The position numbers and the translations under genes are program-made. Below the pieces are notes generated by a model, which made no database searches, was not told where the DNA came from, and saw nothing but the letters and a program-made list of their open reading frames with translations. A DNA stretch of 64,000 nucleotides from Taklimakanibacter lacteus (GTDB lineage: Bacteria; Pseudomonadota; Alphaproteobacteria; Rhizobiales; Aestuariivirgaceae), in assembly GCA_003576695.1 (NCBI GenBank), contig QOZQ01000017.1, positions 53,602-117,601 of the forward strand. Reading direction: 5' to 3'. Shown in pieces: positions 41,064 through 49,535 of this stretch. The number at the start of each line of letters is the position of its first letter. Within the stretch, counting starts at the first letter, position 1.

Positions 41064-44000
41064 TTGAGTTATTCCGATGAATGGCACATCTTCCGCCGCA
41101 ACGCACCCCTCCCGGAGGACGCCTTGTCGATCATCAACCATCCCGGACCCGAAATCAGCGAAAGCCTGGCGCGCCAGATCGCGGAAGCGCATTTCGGCCT
41201 GAGCGGCCCGGTTTCCCGTCTCGCCAGCGAGCGCGACCAGAATTTCCATTTTGCCGGGACGGGCCAGGGCGCGGTGCTCAAGATCGTCAATGCCGCCGAG
41301 CCCGAGCAGGCGCTGCGATTCCAGGTCGCAATGATCGGCCATATCAGGAAGGTCGATCCGGGCCTTGCCGTGCCGCCCGTGCGCGTCTCCAAATCGGGCG
41401 AGGAACTGCCGGTCATCGACGGGGCCAAAGGCGAGCGCCACCTGATCCGCGCCGTCGATTACCTGGCGGGCACGCCGCTTGCCGAGAAGCCGAAGACACC
41501 GGCGCTGCTTGAAAGCTTCGGCAGCTTCCTCGGCCGGCTCGACCGCGCTCTCCAGAGCTTCGGCCATCCGGGCGCCCATCGCGACCTCGACTGGGACCTG
41601 CGCAAGGCCGGCCGTTCGCGCGCCCGTATGACGGCGATCGATGATCCCGGGCAGCGCGAGATCTGCGACTATTTCCTCACCCGCTTCGAGACCCTGGTCG
41701 AGCCGCGTCTCAATGAGCTGCGCGCCGGCGTCATTCACAATGACGCCAATGACTGGAATGTGCTGGTCTCTGATGACGGGAGCGAGATTTCAGGCCTCAT
41801 CGATTTCGGCGATGCGCTCCACACCACCCTCATTGCCGAGCTTGGCGTCGCTGCCGCCTATGCCATTCTCGATGCCGATGATCCTCTGGGCGCGGTCGCC
41901 CACATGCTGATGGGCTATCACCGGGAGTTGCCGCTGCATGTGGAGGAGATCGATCTCCTCTTCGATCTCATCGCCATGCGGCTCGTCACCTCCGTCACCA
42001 TCTCGGCCGAGCGCGCGCCGCGCGTCGCCGGCAATCCCTATCTCAATATCAGCGAGAAGCCGGCCTGGGACATGCTGCGCCGCTTCCGCCGCATCGATCC
42101 CTTCATCGCCAAGGCGATCCTGCGCCAGGCTTGCGGCTTCGAGGTGGCGCCGGGCGCCGGCAAGGCTGCCGGCTGGCTCGCCCGCAACCGCAAGGCCCTG
42201 AGCCCGATCTGGGGCCGGCCGCTCTCCAATCACCGCATCCTCCAGGTGCCGTTTGGCGACGCATCGCATCCGCTGGTGAAGGCGGCCGCGTCGATGGATG
42301 TCGGCGCCTGCGAGACTGCCTGGCAGGCCTTGCGCAAGGCCGAGAATGCCGAGCTCGGCATCGGGCCCTGGGGCGAGAGGCGCGCCATCTATGCCGGAAA
42401 GATGTTCGAATCGAAGCTCATCCGCGATGTCCGCCGCACCCGCCATCTCGGTCTCGATATCTTTGCCGAGGCCGGGACGCTGGTCATGACGCCGCTCGCC
42501 GGGCGCGTCACCGATGTGCGCATCGAGCGCGAGCCCCTGGGCTATGGCTGCGTCATCCTGATCGAGCATGAGCCTGAGCCGGGCGTGCGCTTTTCGAGCC
42601 TGTGGGGCCATCTCTCCCATGAGACGGCAGCGCATCTCAAGGAAGGTCAGCTGCTCCAGGCCGGTGAGCGGATCGGCACTTTGGGCAATGCTGACGAGAA
42701 TGGTGGCTGGCTGCCGCATCTCCATCTGCAGCTCGTTGCTTATGGCAGCGATGACGCCGAGCCCATTCCGGGCGTCGGCGAGGAAGCCTATCTCGATCTG
42801 TGGGCGAAGCTCTATCCGCCGGCCTATGATTTCGCCGGCCTCACGCCCGAGACTTTTCAACGTTCGGGGCGGACCAGCGATGAGATCGTCGCTGCCCGCA
42901 AGCGTACCCTCCTGCCCAATTTGAGCATCTCGTTCCGCGAGCCGCTCAAGATGGTGCGTGGCGAAGGCGTGTGGCTCATTGCCGATGACGGCCGGGCCTA
43001 TCTCGATTGTTTCAACAATGTCGCGCATCTGGGCCATGCCCACCCCGAGATCGTCGAGGTGCTGGCGCGCGAGGCTTCGCGCCTCAACACCAATACCCGC
43101 TACCTGCACGATAACATCGTCGACTATGCCGAGGTGCTGGGCTCGACCCTGCCGGGCGATCTCAAGGTGGCGAGCTTTGTCTGCACCGGCAGCGAGGCCA
43201 ATGATCTGGCGCTGCGCATGATGCGCGCCAAGACCGGCCAGAATGACATCGTCGTCGTCGACTGGGCCTATCATGGCCATGGCGCCGAGCTGATCGACAT
43301 CAGCCCCTATAAATACAAGCGCGCTGGCGGCGAAGGTCGCAAAGCCCATGTCTGGGAAGCCGAGCTGCCGGACACCTATCGCGCGCCTGCTGACTGGCCG
43401 GCCGAAGAGCATGGCAGGCGCTTCGCCGAGAGCATCGCCCGCCAGGTCGCGGCGATCCGCAAGGCCGGCAAGCGGCCCGCCGCCTTCATTGCCGAATCGA
43501 TTCCGAGCTGCGGCGGCCAGATTTTCTTTCCGCCGCATTATCTCGAAGAGGCCTATCGCATCATTCGCGATGCCGGGGGCTTGTGCATTGCCGATGAGGT
43601 GCAGGTGGGCCTAGGCCGCGTCGGCAGCCATATGTGGGCCTTCGAGACGCAAGGCGTCGTCCCCGACATCGTCACCATGGGCAAGCCGATCGGCAATGGC
43701 CATCCCCTGGCGGCGCTCGTCACCACGCCTGATGTCGCCAGGGCCTTCAACAACGGCATGGAATATTTCAACACCTTCGGCGGCAATCCGGTGTCCTGCG
43801 CCATCGGCCTCAAGGTGCTGGAGATCATCGACCGCGACCGCTTGCGCGACAATGCGGCTGCGATGGGCGATTATCTGCTGTCGCGCTTCCGCAGCCTGCA
43901 GCAGCGCCACGAGTCCATTGGCGATGTCCGCGGTATGGGACTGTTTCTGGGGCTCGATCTCGTCACCGACCGCGCCTCCAGGAAACACGCGACAGAATTT

Positions 44001-44165
44001 GCCAACCGCGTCGTCAACCTGGCGCGCGAGGAAGGCGTGCTGATCGGCACCGACGGGCCTTATGACAATGTCGTCAAGATGCGCCCGGCGATGATCTTCT
44101 CAAAGACCGATGCCGATCTTCTCTGCGATGTCCTCGATCACGCCTTTACCAGGGCCGTGGCCTGA
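41064..44165 (+). CDS. Three-domain fusion: APH-type kinase, M23 metallopeptidase-like domain, class III aminotransferase fold
   Basis: A 1033-residue cytoplasmic protein with no signal peptide. Residues 1-370 form an aminoglycoside-phosphotransferase-like kinase with catalytic [10 protein letters not shown] (His225, Asp227) and the metal-binding IDFGDA. Residues about 430-590 form a LytM/M23 domain with intact zinc ligands (HLGLD: His461, Asp465; HLHL: His552, His554) and the WGHLS element. Residues about 610-1033 are a class III aminotransferase fold with [10 protein letters not shown] and the PLP lysine in MGKPIGNG (Lys874). The C-terminal part resembles ammonio-phospholyases (ETNPPL/PHYKPL), and the kinase resembles hydroxylysine kinase. 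It may phosphorylate an amino alcohol and then eliminate phosphate. The start is taken as TTG 41064; no near ATG is in frame. Confidence 0.85.
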   Translation: MSYSDEWHIFRRNAPLPEDALSIINHPGPEISESLARQIAEAHFGLSGPVSRLASERDQNFHFAGTGQGAVLKIVNAAEPEQALRFQVAMIGHIRKVDPGLAVPPVRVSKSGEELPVIDGAKGERHLIRAVDYLAGTPLAEKPKTPALLESFGSFLGRLDRALQSFGHPGAHRDLDWDLRKAGRSRARMTAIDDPGQREICDYFLTRFETLVEPRLNELRAGVIHNDANDWNVLVSDDGSEISGLIDFGDALHTTLIAELGVAAAYAILDADDPLGAVAHMLMGYHRELPLHVEEIDLLFDLIAMRLVTSVTISAERAPRVAGNPYLNISEKPAWDMLRRFRRIDPFIAKAILRQACGFEVAPGAGKAAGWLARNRKALSPIWGRPLSNHRILQVPFGDASHPLVKAAASMDVGACETAWQALRKAENAELGIGPWGERRAIYAGKMFESKLIRDVRRTRHLGLDIFAEAGTLVMTPLAGRVTDVRIEREPLGYGCVILIEHEPEPGVRFSSLWGHLSHETAAHLKEGQLLQAGERIGTLGNADENGGWLPHLHLQLVAYGSDDAEPIPGVGEEAYLDLWAKLYPPAYDFAGLTPETFQRSGRTSDEIVAARKRTLLPNLSISFREPLKMVRGEGVWLIADDGRAYLDCFNNVAHLGHAHPEIVEVLAREASRLNTNTRYLHDNIVDYAEVLGSTLPGDLKVASFVCTGSEANDLALRMMRAKTGQNDIVVVDWAYHGHGAELIDISPYKYKRAGGEGRKAHVWEAELPDTYRAPADWPAEEHGRRFAESIARQVAAIRKAGKRPAAFIAESIPSCGGQIFFPPHYLEEAYRIIRDAGGLCIADEVQVGLGRVGSHMWAFETQGVVPDIVTMGKPIGNGHPLAALVTTPDVARAFNNGMEYFNTFGGNPVSCAIGLKVLEIIDRDRLRDNAAAMGDYLLSRFRSLQQRHESIGDVRGMGLFLGLDLVTDRASRKHATEFANRVVNLAREEGVLIGTDGPYDNVVKMRPAMIFSKTDADLLCDVLDHAFTRAVA

Positions 44166-44204
44166 AGCCGAGTGCCAGTGCGTCAACGCTGATTGCGCTG
44201 CTGC

Positions 44205-45611
44205 TTAGCGTTTCCAAGCCTCTTGCCAAGCCAAAAATTCGGATGGCCTGATTTGGTAACGCGCGAAGTTTCCCTCATGCAGGCCGACAAGCTCGCTCTC
44301 TGCTATCTCTCGAAACTTCTTTTGGTCTCCAGCCTCGATGTGTTCTCGTGTCCAGGTATCAACGTAAGCAGTCGCCTGCTTTTTGCTCATGCAACCGCGA
44401 ACGACCGAGCTGACAACATTTTTCAGGTCTGCACGGTATCGCAGCCGGTAGGGGTCAGGCTCTCCCAATGACTGCCTGACGGCGGCGTAACGCGCTGCTG
44501 AGCGCTGATAGGCCCAGATGAAGACATCGCGCAACATCTCTATCCGATTCATCTCGTACACGCCGAGGATCGCCTGGGTGTAAAGCTCTTTCGGGACGTC
44601 CTCAAACGACAGCGGCAGGAGATTTCCCTTGATGAGCGGAATATTCGCGGCGAGACGGGATACGCGCTTGTTCACATCGTCGAAGGGCTGCAAATAGGGA
44701 AGCTGCACCATCACGAAGAAGGCTTGCTCGAATGGATCGGTTATAGTCGAAGCAGCTTCGAGGATCTGCTCAAAACACTCTTCAATGAGTTGTGGCGTTT
44801 CCAGGGGATGAAAGACGGCCCCCTCGATGGCGACACCAATGTATCTCAGGCGACCCGGCGCATCGGGATCCGAAAGCAGGTTGTTTGCAAGCAAGGCATG
44901 CAGGTTGAGAATCGTGTAACGGTTGAAGCCTATTTCTTCCGCATTGCTGACGAGAAACTCGATGGCATCCTTGTGATTGAGGATCATCTGAGCTTCTATC
45001 CGCGCTTTGCCCTCTGCCTCCTCGCCGAGGTCGATGAGGCGCTTAGTGTCGAGCAGGGAATAGGTGTTACCTTCCAGTCGACTTGAGTTCCATGACAGGT
45101 CGATAAGCAGCCTGTTCAGAATTCGTTTGGCGTAGGTGCCGGCGGGCTGCTCGGTGATCTTGGGTGCACCAATTTCCCGAAGATGCGTTCGCTGCTCTGC
45201 CGACAGATAGTAACTTTCATTGGGTCGGTAGGAGTCGAGAAACCCGCGATGATAGCCGACCGGCTTTCGCGCTCCCGCCGGCTGTCGCACATAGTGCTGG
45301 ATCTCCCGTCCGTTCTCTGAAAGGGGATGCACTGTCCCCTCAGCGTGGACTTCCATGTTTTCAAGGGTTACATCCCAGATCGCTTTTGTGGGGGGAGGAC
45401 GGTACCGCGCCCACCGTCCCTCGCCCTCTTTAATCAGTCGGCCGTTATCGACAAGCGTCTTGAGACGATGTTGCAAGGTACGTCGCGGCGTCGCGGTCTC
45501 AAGCAGGTTCGCAATCTCCCGTGCCGTGATTCCACTGGGATGCTGGCGCACAATGGCTTCAATTGCCCGCAAATCCTCGTTTCTTTTGCGCTTGGCCAAG
45601 CCGGCCTCCAT
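44205..45611 (-). CDS. Fic-domain protein lacking the catalytic histidine, with N-terminal winged helix
   Basis: A 468-residue protein from the ATG at 45611 (a start at 45659 is possible but would place operator-like repeats inside the gene). Residues 5-80 look like a winged helix (GITAREIANLLETATPRRTL). An inhibitory-helix motif SSRLEGN with Glu180 precedes the Fic core. The Fic signature reads LQPFDDVNKRVSR: the AMP-transferring histidine of HxFx(D/E)GN(G/K)R is Gln308, and the first glycine is valine. AMPylation of the usual kind is therefore unlikely. The rest of the fold is intact and full length, so this looks like a retained alternative function, perhaps DNA-binding regulation, rather than decay. 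Confidence 0.85.
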   Translation of the reverse strand: MEAGLAKRKRNEDLRAIEAIVRQHPSGITAREIANLLETATPRRTLQHRLKTLVDNGRLIKEGEGRWARYRPPPTKAIWDVTLENMEVHAEGTVHPLSENGREIQHYVRQPAGARKPVGYHRGFLDSYRPNESYYLSAEQRTHLREIGAPKITEQPAGTYAKRILNRLLIDLSWNSSRLEGNTYSLLDTKRLIDLGEEAEGKARIEAQMILNHKDAIEFLVSNAEEIGFNRYTILNLHALLANNLLSDPDAPGRLRYIGVAIEGAVFHPLETPQLIEECFEQILEAASTITDPFEQAFFVMVQLPYLQPFDDVNKRVSRLAANIPLIKGNLLPLSFEDVPKELYTQAILGVYEMNRIEMLRDVFIWAYQRSAARYAAVRQSLGEPDPYRLRYRADLKNVVSSVVRGCMSKKQATAYVDTWTREHIEAGDQKKFREIAESELVGLHEGNFARYQIRPSEFLAWQEAWKR

Positions 45612-45629
45612 TAATGGCGCGTATATATC

Positions 45630-45690
45630 TATGCGCCAGTTACGTCGACATATGCGCAAATTACTGGTCTATGCGCAATAAAAATTGCGC
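45630..45690. promoter_or_regulatory. Repeated TATGCGC half-sites and a palindrome upstream of the Fic-family gene
   Basis: TATGCGC occurs at 45630-45636, 45651-45657 and 45670-45676, spaced 21 and 19 bases (about two helical turns). The third copy merges into the perfect inverted repeat GCGCAAT-AAAA-ATTGCGC (45673-45690). The region is AT-rich and immediately upstream of the Fic-family start at 45611, as expected for a cooperative operator, possibly for the protein's own winged helix. Confidence 0.5.
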
Positions 45691-45720
45691 CTATAAACGA
45701 ACAAAATAGAAACAGACTAT

Positions 45721-46491
45721 CTACGCACTTCCTGACACGCAGGCCTGAAGTGCCGGCGCCAGCCGCTTCGCCCATTCCGCCTGGCCCTGCGCGTCGCCGA
45801 TCAGGTCCTGGCGGATCTCGATCAGGACGGCATCGAGGCCGCGGGCCTCGCCATGCACCGGCACGGTGTAGTCGCCGTCATCCTCGATGCGATAGGGCTC
45901 GTTGGCGACGACGGTGAGGCCGGGCTCCTGCAGCGCGGCGACCAGCGCGTTGCCGAGGCGCTGCGCCTTGCGGAACAGGATGCCCGCATGCCAGGGCCGC
46001 GCGAAGCCTTTGAAGACAGGCGTGAAGCTGTGGACGCCGAAGACGATGGTCGGCATGCCTTGGGCCTGGCGGCGGTCGAGCACTCGGGCCACGTCCTTCT
46101 GGAACGGCCAGTAGAATGTCTTCTCGCGAAAAGCGCGCTCCCCGACGCTGAGCGCCACATTGCCGGGAATGCGGGTCGTCTCGCTGATCTCGGGGATGGA
46201 GGTCGCGACGCCGACCGGCCGGTTGCAATCGATGAGGAGGCGCGAATGGCCGGACAGGACCAGCGGCGCATCGAGGACGCGCGACAGCTCGCGCGCGATC
46301 GGCGCCACGCCGATATCCCAGGCGATATGCCGCCTGAGCTCTTGGGCGTCGAGGCCAAGCCCCTCATAGCGTGCCGGTATGTGGTTCGAGGCATGCTCGC
46401 ACAGGAGCACATAGGGTGATGCGCCACCTTCATTGACCGTCTCTGAAGCCGGCGGATCGCCGGCGATATCCTGCGCGAGCTGATCGGCCAC
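45721..46491 (-). CDS. N-formylglutamate amidohydrolase family protein
   Basis: A 256-residue zinc-type amidohydrolase of the N-formylglutamate deformylase family. Motifs are LLCEHASNHIPARY near residue 29, HIAWDIGVAPIARELS near residue 54, the SGHSRLLIDCNRP segment near residue 79 and IVFGVHSFTPVF near residue 148. In histidine degradation the family makes glutamate from N-formylglutamate, but no hut genes are nearby, so the physiological substrate is uncertain. It starts at GTG (46491), overlapping by one base the stop of the cysteine hydrolase gene. Confidence 0.88.
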   Translation of the reverse strand: MADQLAQDIAGDPPASETVNEGGASPYVLLCEHASNHIPARYEGLGLDAQELRRHIAWDIGVAPIARELSRVLDAPLVLSGHSRLLIDCNRPVGVATSIPEISETTRIPGNVALSVGERAFREKTFYWPFQKDVARVLDRRQAQGMPTIVFGVHSFTPVFKGFARPWHAGILFRKAQRLGNALVAALQEPGLTVVANEPYRIEDDGDYTVPVHGEARGLDAVLIEIRQDLIGDAQGQAEWAKRLAPALQACVSGSA

Positions 46492-47129
46492 TAGGCGATA
46501 TCCTCAAGGCGCTTGAGAACGGTCTCCGTGTCGCTCACCCAGCAATAGCCGCCGAAAGCCTTCAGCGCCGTGTCGTGCCGCGCCTGCGAATAGGTGGCGC
46601 AGGCATCTTCGACGAGCGTCACCAGATAGCCGCGATCGGCGGCATCGCGCACCGCCATGTCGACGCACTGGTCGGTGATCACGCCCGAGATGATGAGATA
46701 GCGGATGCCGAGGTTCTTCAGCACATAATCTATGTTGGTGGAATTGAAAACGCCCGATGACGACTTGGGGAAGATGATCTCATTGTCGATGGGGGTCAGT
46801 TCCTTGATCGGCTGGCCCTCCGGCATGCCCTTCGGCACGAAGATGTTCGACAGGCGATGGTCGAGCGAGATGTCGCGGCCGTCCCTGGTCAGGGCCTCGA
46901 TGATCGTGTGCGTGACCTGGATGCCCTTTGCGCGCGCCGCCTTGAGCAGCTTCTGCGCATTGGGGATCGTCGTCGCCTTCAGGCGCTTGAAATAATAATG
47001 GTTCTCGTCGAGCTCGGGATGCGAGGGATCGAGGCCCGGCGTGCAGTAGATGGTCTGCAGATCGACATAGAGGAGGGCGGTCTCCTCCCGTCTATAGGGT
47101 GCATCGCGGGTGATGGTCGCGGGCTTCAT
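46491..47129 (-). CDS. Isochorismatase-family cysteine hydrolase
   Basis: A 212-residue hydrolase with the family triad Asp23 (ALLYVDLQ), Lys122 (IIFPKSSSGVF) and Cys155 (GVITDQCVDMAVRDAADRGY). The cis-peptide region SGVITDQCV is also typical. Members cleave amide, carbamate or ureido groups (for example nicotinamidase, N-carbamoylsarcosine amidase, ureidoacrylate and biuret hydrolases); I cannot decide the substrate. It lies between an RpiR regulator (ATGA overlap) and the N-formylglutamate amidohydrolase gene (one-base overlap), forming a tight three-gene unit. Confidence 0.9.
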   Translation of the reverse strand: MKPATITRDAPYRREETALLYVDLQTIYCTPGLDPSHPELDENHYYFKRLKATTIPNAQKLLKAARAKGIQVTHTIIEALTRDGRDISLDHRLSNIFVPKGMPEGQPIKELTPIDNEIIFPKSSSGVFNSTNIDYVLKNLGIRYLIISGVITDQCVDMAVRDAADRGYLVTLVEDACATYSQARHDTALKAFGGYCWVSDTETVLKRLEDIA

Positions 47130-48028
47130 GATTTCGGTTTCGCTTTCCTGCTGGCGGAAGATGTGGTCTCGCTCGGCGTATCGAGCACGACGCCGTTGAG
47201 GCGCCGGTAATATTCGATCTCCTCGAGCCGGCCGCGGCCCTCCTTGTCGAGCTTGGCGGCGAAGGCGGCGACCAGCGCCTCGAGCTGCACCATGGTCGGC
47301 ACCATCGTGTCGAAGGGCGAGATCGTGTCGACCGGTCCGGTCAACGTCACTGTGGCGAAGGCGGCGATAGGCGATTTCCAGCGGTCGGTCAGAAGCAGGA
47401 TGCGGGCGCCGCGCTTGTGCGCCTGCTCGGCGAAATGCACGACATCCTGCTGGTAGCGCCTGAGATCGAAGGCGACGACCACGTCCTGCTTGCCGATATC
47501 GGCGACATATTCGGCGAGATCGGCGGGCGAGCCATTGGCCCAGACGGCGCCGGGCCGCATCTGCACCAGATGGCGGTGGAGTATGCCGGCAAGGAATCCG
47601 GTGAAGCGGCCGCCGATGCAGAAGACACGCTTCTTGGCCTTGATCAGCAGGTCGGCCGCCTCGTTGAAATCGGCCGGCAACAGGTCGGACTGGCTGGTCT
47701 TGAGGGCGGCGATCGTCGCTTCGGCATAGGATTGATAGAGCCCTTCCGCCGGCATGACGGGCTTGCGGCTCTCCAGCATGGTGAGCGCCGAATTCATATG
47801 CGCTTCGAGCTCCGCCAGCAGCGCCTGCTGCATCTCGATGAAGCCGGAGAAGCCGAGCTTGGTGGCGAGCCGGATCACGGTCGGGTCGCTGACCTCGGCC
47901 TGTTGCGCAAGTCTCGAGGCGGTGGCGAGGCCGGCCACCGGATAATTGGCCAAGAGGACACGGATGACCTTGCGCTCCGCCGGCGTGAAGTCAGACGCGC
48001 TGTCGATCAGCTTGCTTTTGAGGGTCAT
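47126..48028 (-). CDS. MurR/RpiR-family transcriptional regulator
   Basis: A 300-residue regulator with an N-terminal RpiR helix-turn-helix (DFTPAERKVIRVLLANYPVA; ASRLAQQAEVSDPTVIRLAT) and a C-terminal SIS domain (about residues 115-270; KKRVFCIGGRFTGFLAGIL, then QDVVVAFDLRRYQQDVVHFA) that would bind a phosphosugar or other small effector. It heads the operon with the cysteine hydrolase and N-formylglutamate amidohydrolase, and is divergent from ornithine aminotransferase. It probably controls both directions through the palindrome at 48048-48063. Confidence 0.9.
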   Translation of the reverse strand: MTLKSKLIDSASDFTPAERKVIRVLLANYPVAGLATASRLAQQAEVSDPTVIRLATKLGFSGFIEMQQALLAELEAHMNSALTMLESRKPVMPAEGLYQSYAEATIAALKTSQSDLLPADFNEAADLLIKAKKRVFCIGGRFTGFLAGILHRHLVQMRPGAVWANGSPADLAEYVADIGKQDVVVAFDLRRYQQDVVHFAEQAHKRGARILLLTDRWKSPIAAFATVTLTGPVDTISPFDTMVPTMVQLEALVAAFAAKLDKEGRGRLEEIEYYRRLNGVVLDTPSETTSSASRKAKPKS

Positions 48029-48047
48029 GGGATGGGTTCATGGTTGT

Positions 48048-48063
48048 TGTATGAAAAAATACA
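48048..48063. promoter_or_regulatory. Candidate RpiR-family operator
   Basis: TGTAT-GAAAAA-ATACA is a perfect 5-base inverted repeat with an A-rich centre, 19 bases upstream of the RpiR gene start. It lies within the 122-base region shared with the divergent aminotransferase gene. Known RpiR-family sites such as that of HexR are AT-rich palindromes with TGTA/TACA ends, which this resembles. Confidence 0.5.
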
Positions 48064-48097
48064 GAATGAATGGAAAATGAGCAATCTGTAAAATTTA

Positions 48098-48125
48098 TTG
48101 ACGCCTTGCCGGGGTCTGGTAGCTT
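48098..48125 (+). promoter_or_regulatory. Possible promoter of the ornithine aminotransferase gene
   Basis: TTGACG (48098-48103) followed after 16 bases by TAGCTT (48120-48125) is a fair match to a housekeeping promoter. It lies 25 bases before the start codon at 48151 and 35 bases downstream of the RpiR-type palindrome. The -10 match is weak, so this is tentative. Confidence 0.3.
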
Positions 48126-48150
48126 GGCAGGGACTTTTAGAGGAAGTCCG

Positions 48151-49359
48151 ATGACGATGCACTATTCGGCGCTCGATCTCATCAAGGTCGAGAAGGAGCT
48201 GGGCGCCAACAACTACAGGCCCCTGGACGTGGTGCTGGAGCGCGGCGAAGGCATCTGGGTGTGGGACACCGACGGGCGGAAATATCTCGACTGCCTCTCG
48301 GCCTATTCGGCGGTCAATCAGGGCCACGGCCATCCGCGCATCCGCCAGGCGCTGATCGAGCAGTCGGGCAGATTGAGTCTGACGTCTCGCGCGTTCCGCA
48401 ACGACCAGCTGGCCCGCTTCTATGAGGAGATCTGCGCGCTGACCAATTCGCACAAGGTGCTGCCGATGAACAGCGGCGCCGAAGCGGTCGAAACGGTCAT
48501 CAAGGCGGTGCGCAAATGGGGCTATGAAGAGAAGGGCGTGCCCGAGAACCAGGCCGAGATCATCGTCTGCGCCGATAATTTCCATGGCCGCACCATCACC
48601 ATCGTCGGTTTCAGCACCGATCCCTCCTCGCGCAACGGCTTCGGTCCCTTCGCGCCGGGCTTCCGCGTCATCCCCTTCGGCGACATGGCGGCGCTCGAGC
48701 GCGCGATCACGCCGAACACGGTCGCTTTCCTGGTCGAGCCGATCCAGGGCGAGGCGGGCGTCATCATTCCCCCACCGGATTATTTCCGCCAGGCGCTCGA
48801 TCTCTGCCGCAGAAATCGCGTGCAGCTCGTCTTTGACGAGATCCAGACCGGGCTTGGCCGCACCGGCAAGCTCCTGGCCGAGGAGCATGAGGGCATCGAG
48901 GCCGATATCACCCTGGTCGGCAAGGCCCTGTCCGGCGGCTTCTACCCGATCTCGGCGGTTCTCTCGAATTCCGAGGTGCTGAGCGTGATCAAGCCCGGCG
49001 AGCATGGCTCGACCTTCGGCGGCAACCCGCTTGCCTGCGCCGTCGCCCGCATGGCGCTGAAAGTGCTGGTCGAAGAAGGCATGATCGAGAACTCGGCCAA
49101 TATGGGCCGATATTTCCTCGACGGGCTGAAGAGCCTGCGCAGCAACATCATCGCCGATGTCAGGGGGCGCGGACTGATGCTGGCCGTCGAGCTCGATCCC
49201 GATGCCGGCGGCGCGCGGCCTTTCTGCGAGAAGCTGCGCGAGGAGGGGCTCCTGTGCAAGGACACGCATGACCATACGATCCGCATCTCGCCGCCTCTGG
49301 TGATCACCAAATCCGATATCGACTGGGCGCTGGAGCGCATCGGTCGCGTGTTGCGCTAG
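48151..49359 (+). CDS. rocD: Ornithine aminotransferase (ornithine--oxo-acid transaminase)
   Basis: A 402-residue class III PLP aminotransferase converting ornithine and 2-oxoglutarate to glutamate semialdehyde and glutamate. OAT-specific segments are [60 protein letters not shown] and [17 protein letters not shown]; the PLP lysine is in [16 protein letters not shown]. The ATG at 48151 follows AGAGGAAG; the in-frame extension upstream would run through the promoter. It is divergent from the RpiR / cysteine hydrolase / N-formylglutamate amidohydrolase unit, suggesting a shared nitrogen-compound catabolic pathway yielding ornithine and glutamate. Confidence 0.93.
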   Translation: MTMHYSALDLIKVEKELGANNYRPLDVVLERGEGIWVWDTDGRKYLDCLSAYSAVNQGHGHPRIRQALIEQSGRLSLTSRAFRNDQLARFYEEICALTNSHKVLPMNSGAEAVETVIKAVRKWGYEEKGVPENQAEIIVCADNFHGRTITIVGFSTDPSSRNGFGPFAPGFRVIPFGDMAALERAITPNTVAFLVEPIQGEAGVIIPPPDYFRQALDLCRRNRVQLVFDEIQTGLGRTGKLLAEEHEGIEADITLVGKALSGGFYPISAVLSNSEVLSVIKPGEHGSTFGGNPLACAVARMALKVLVEEGMIENSANMGRYFLDGLKSLRSNIIADVRGRGLMLAVELDPDAGGARPFCEKLREEGLLCKDTHDHTIRISPPLVITKSDIDWALERIGRVLR

Positions 49360-49408
49360 GAGCAGATCGTCAAATCTTCTATGCAAAGCCTCTCTCCTAT
49401 CCCTCAAC

Positions 49409-49510
49409 CGTCATCCCGGCGAAAGCCGGGACCCAATAAATTCTTTCCATCGGCGCAGCGCCGCCCGGTTGCGTCCATTCAATGGATCCCGGCTTTCGCC
49501 GGAATGACGG
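49409..49510. repeat. GTCATCCCGGCGAAAGCCGGGA-type palindromic repeat, copy 2
   Basis: The left hairpin CGTCATCCCGGCGAAAGCCG and the right hairpin ATCCCGGCTTTCGCCGGAAT are in inverted orientation, with spacer AAATTCTTTCC as in the copy at 38542-38643. It sits between two genes in the same direction and ends 26 bases before the next start codon. An in-frame ATG inside the repeat (49482) is therefore unlikely to be the true start of that gene. Confidence 0.85.
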
Positions 49511-49535
49511 ATGTGGAAAGAGCGGGCGCCAGCTG

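Noticed and set aside
41790..43538. 582-codon open frame antisense to the three-domain fusion gene
   Set aside because: Lies within a frame showing three intact sets of catalytic motifs; a mirror frame.
44205..45611. Fic gene as a pseudogene
   Set aside because: The frame is full length without stops or frameshifts and keeps the inhibitory helix and most of the core; only the catalytic position differs.
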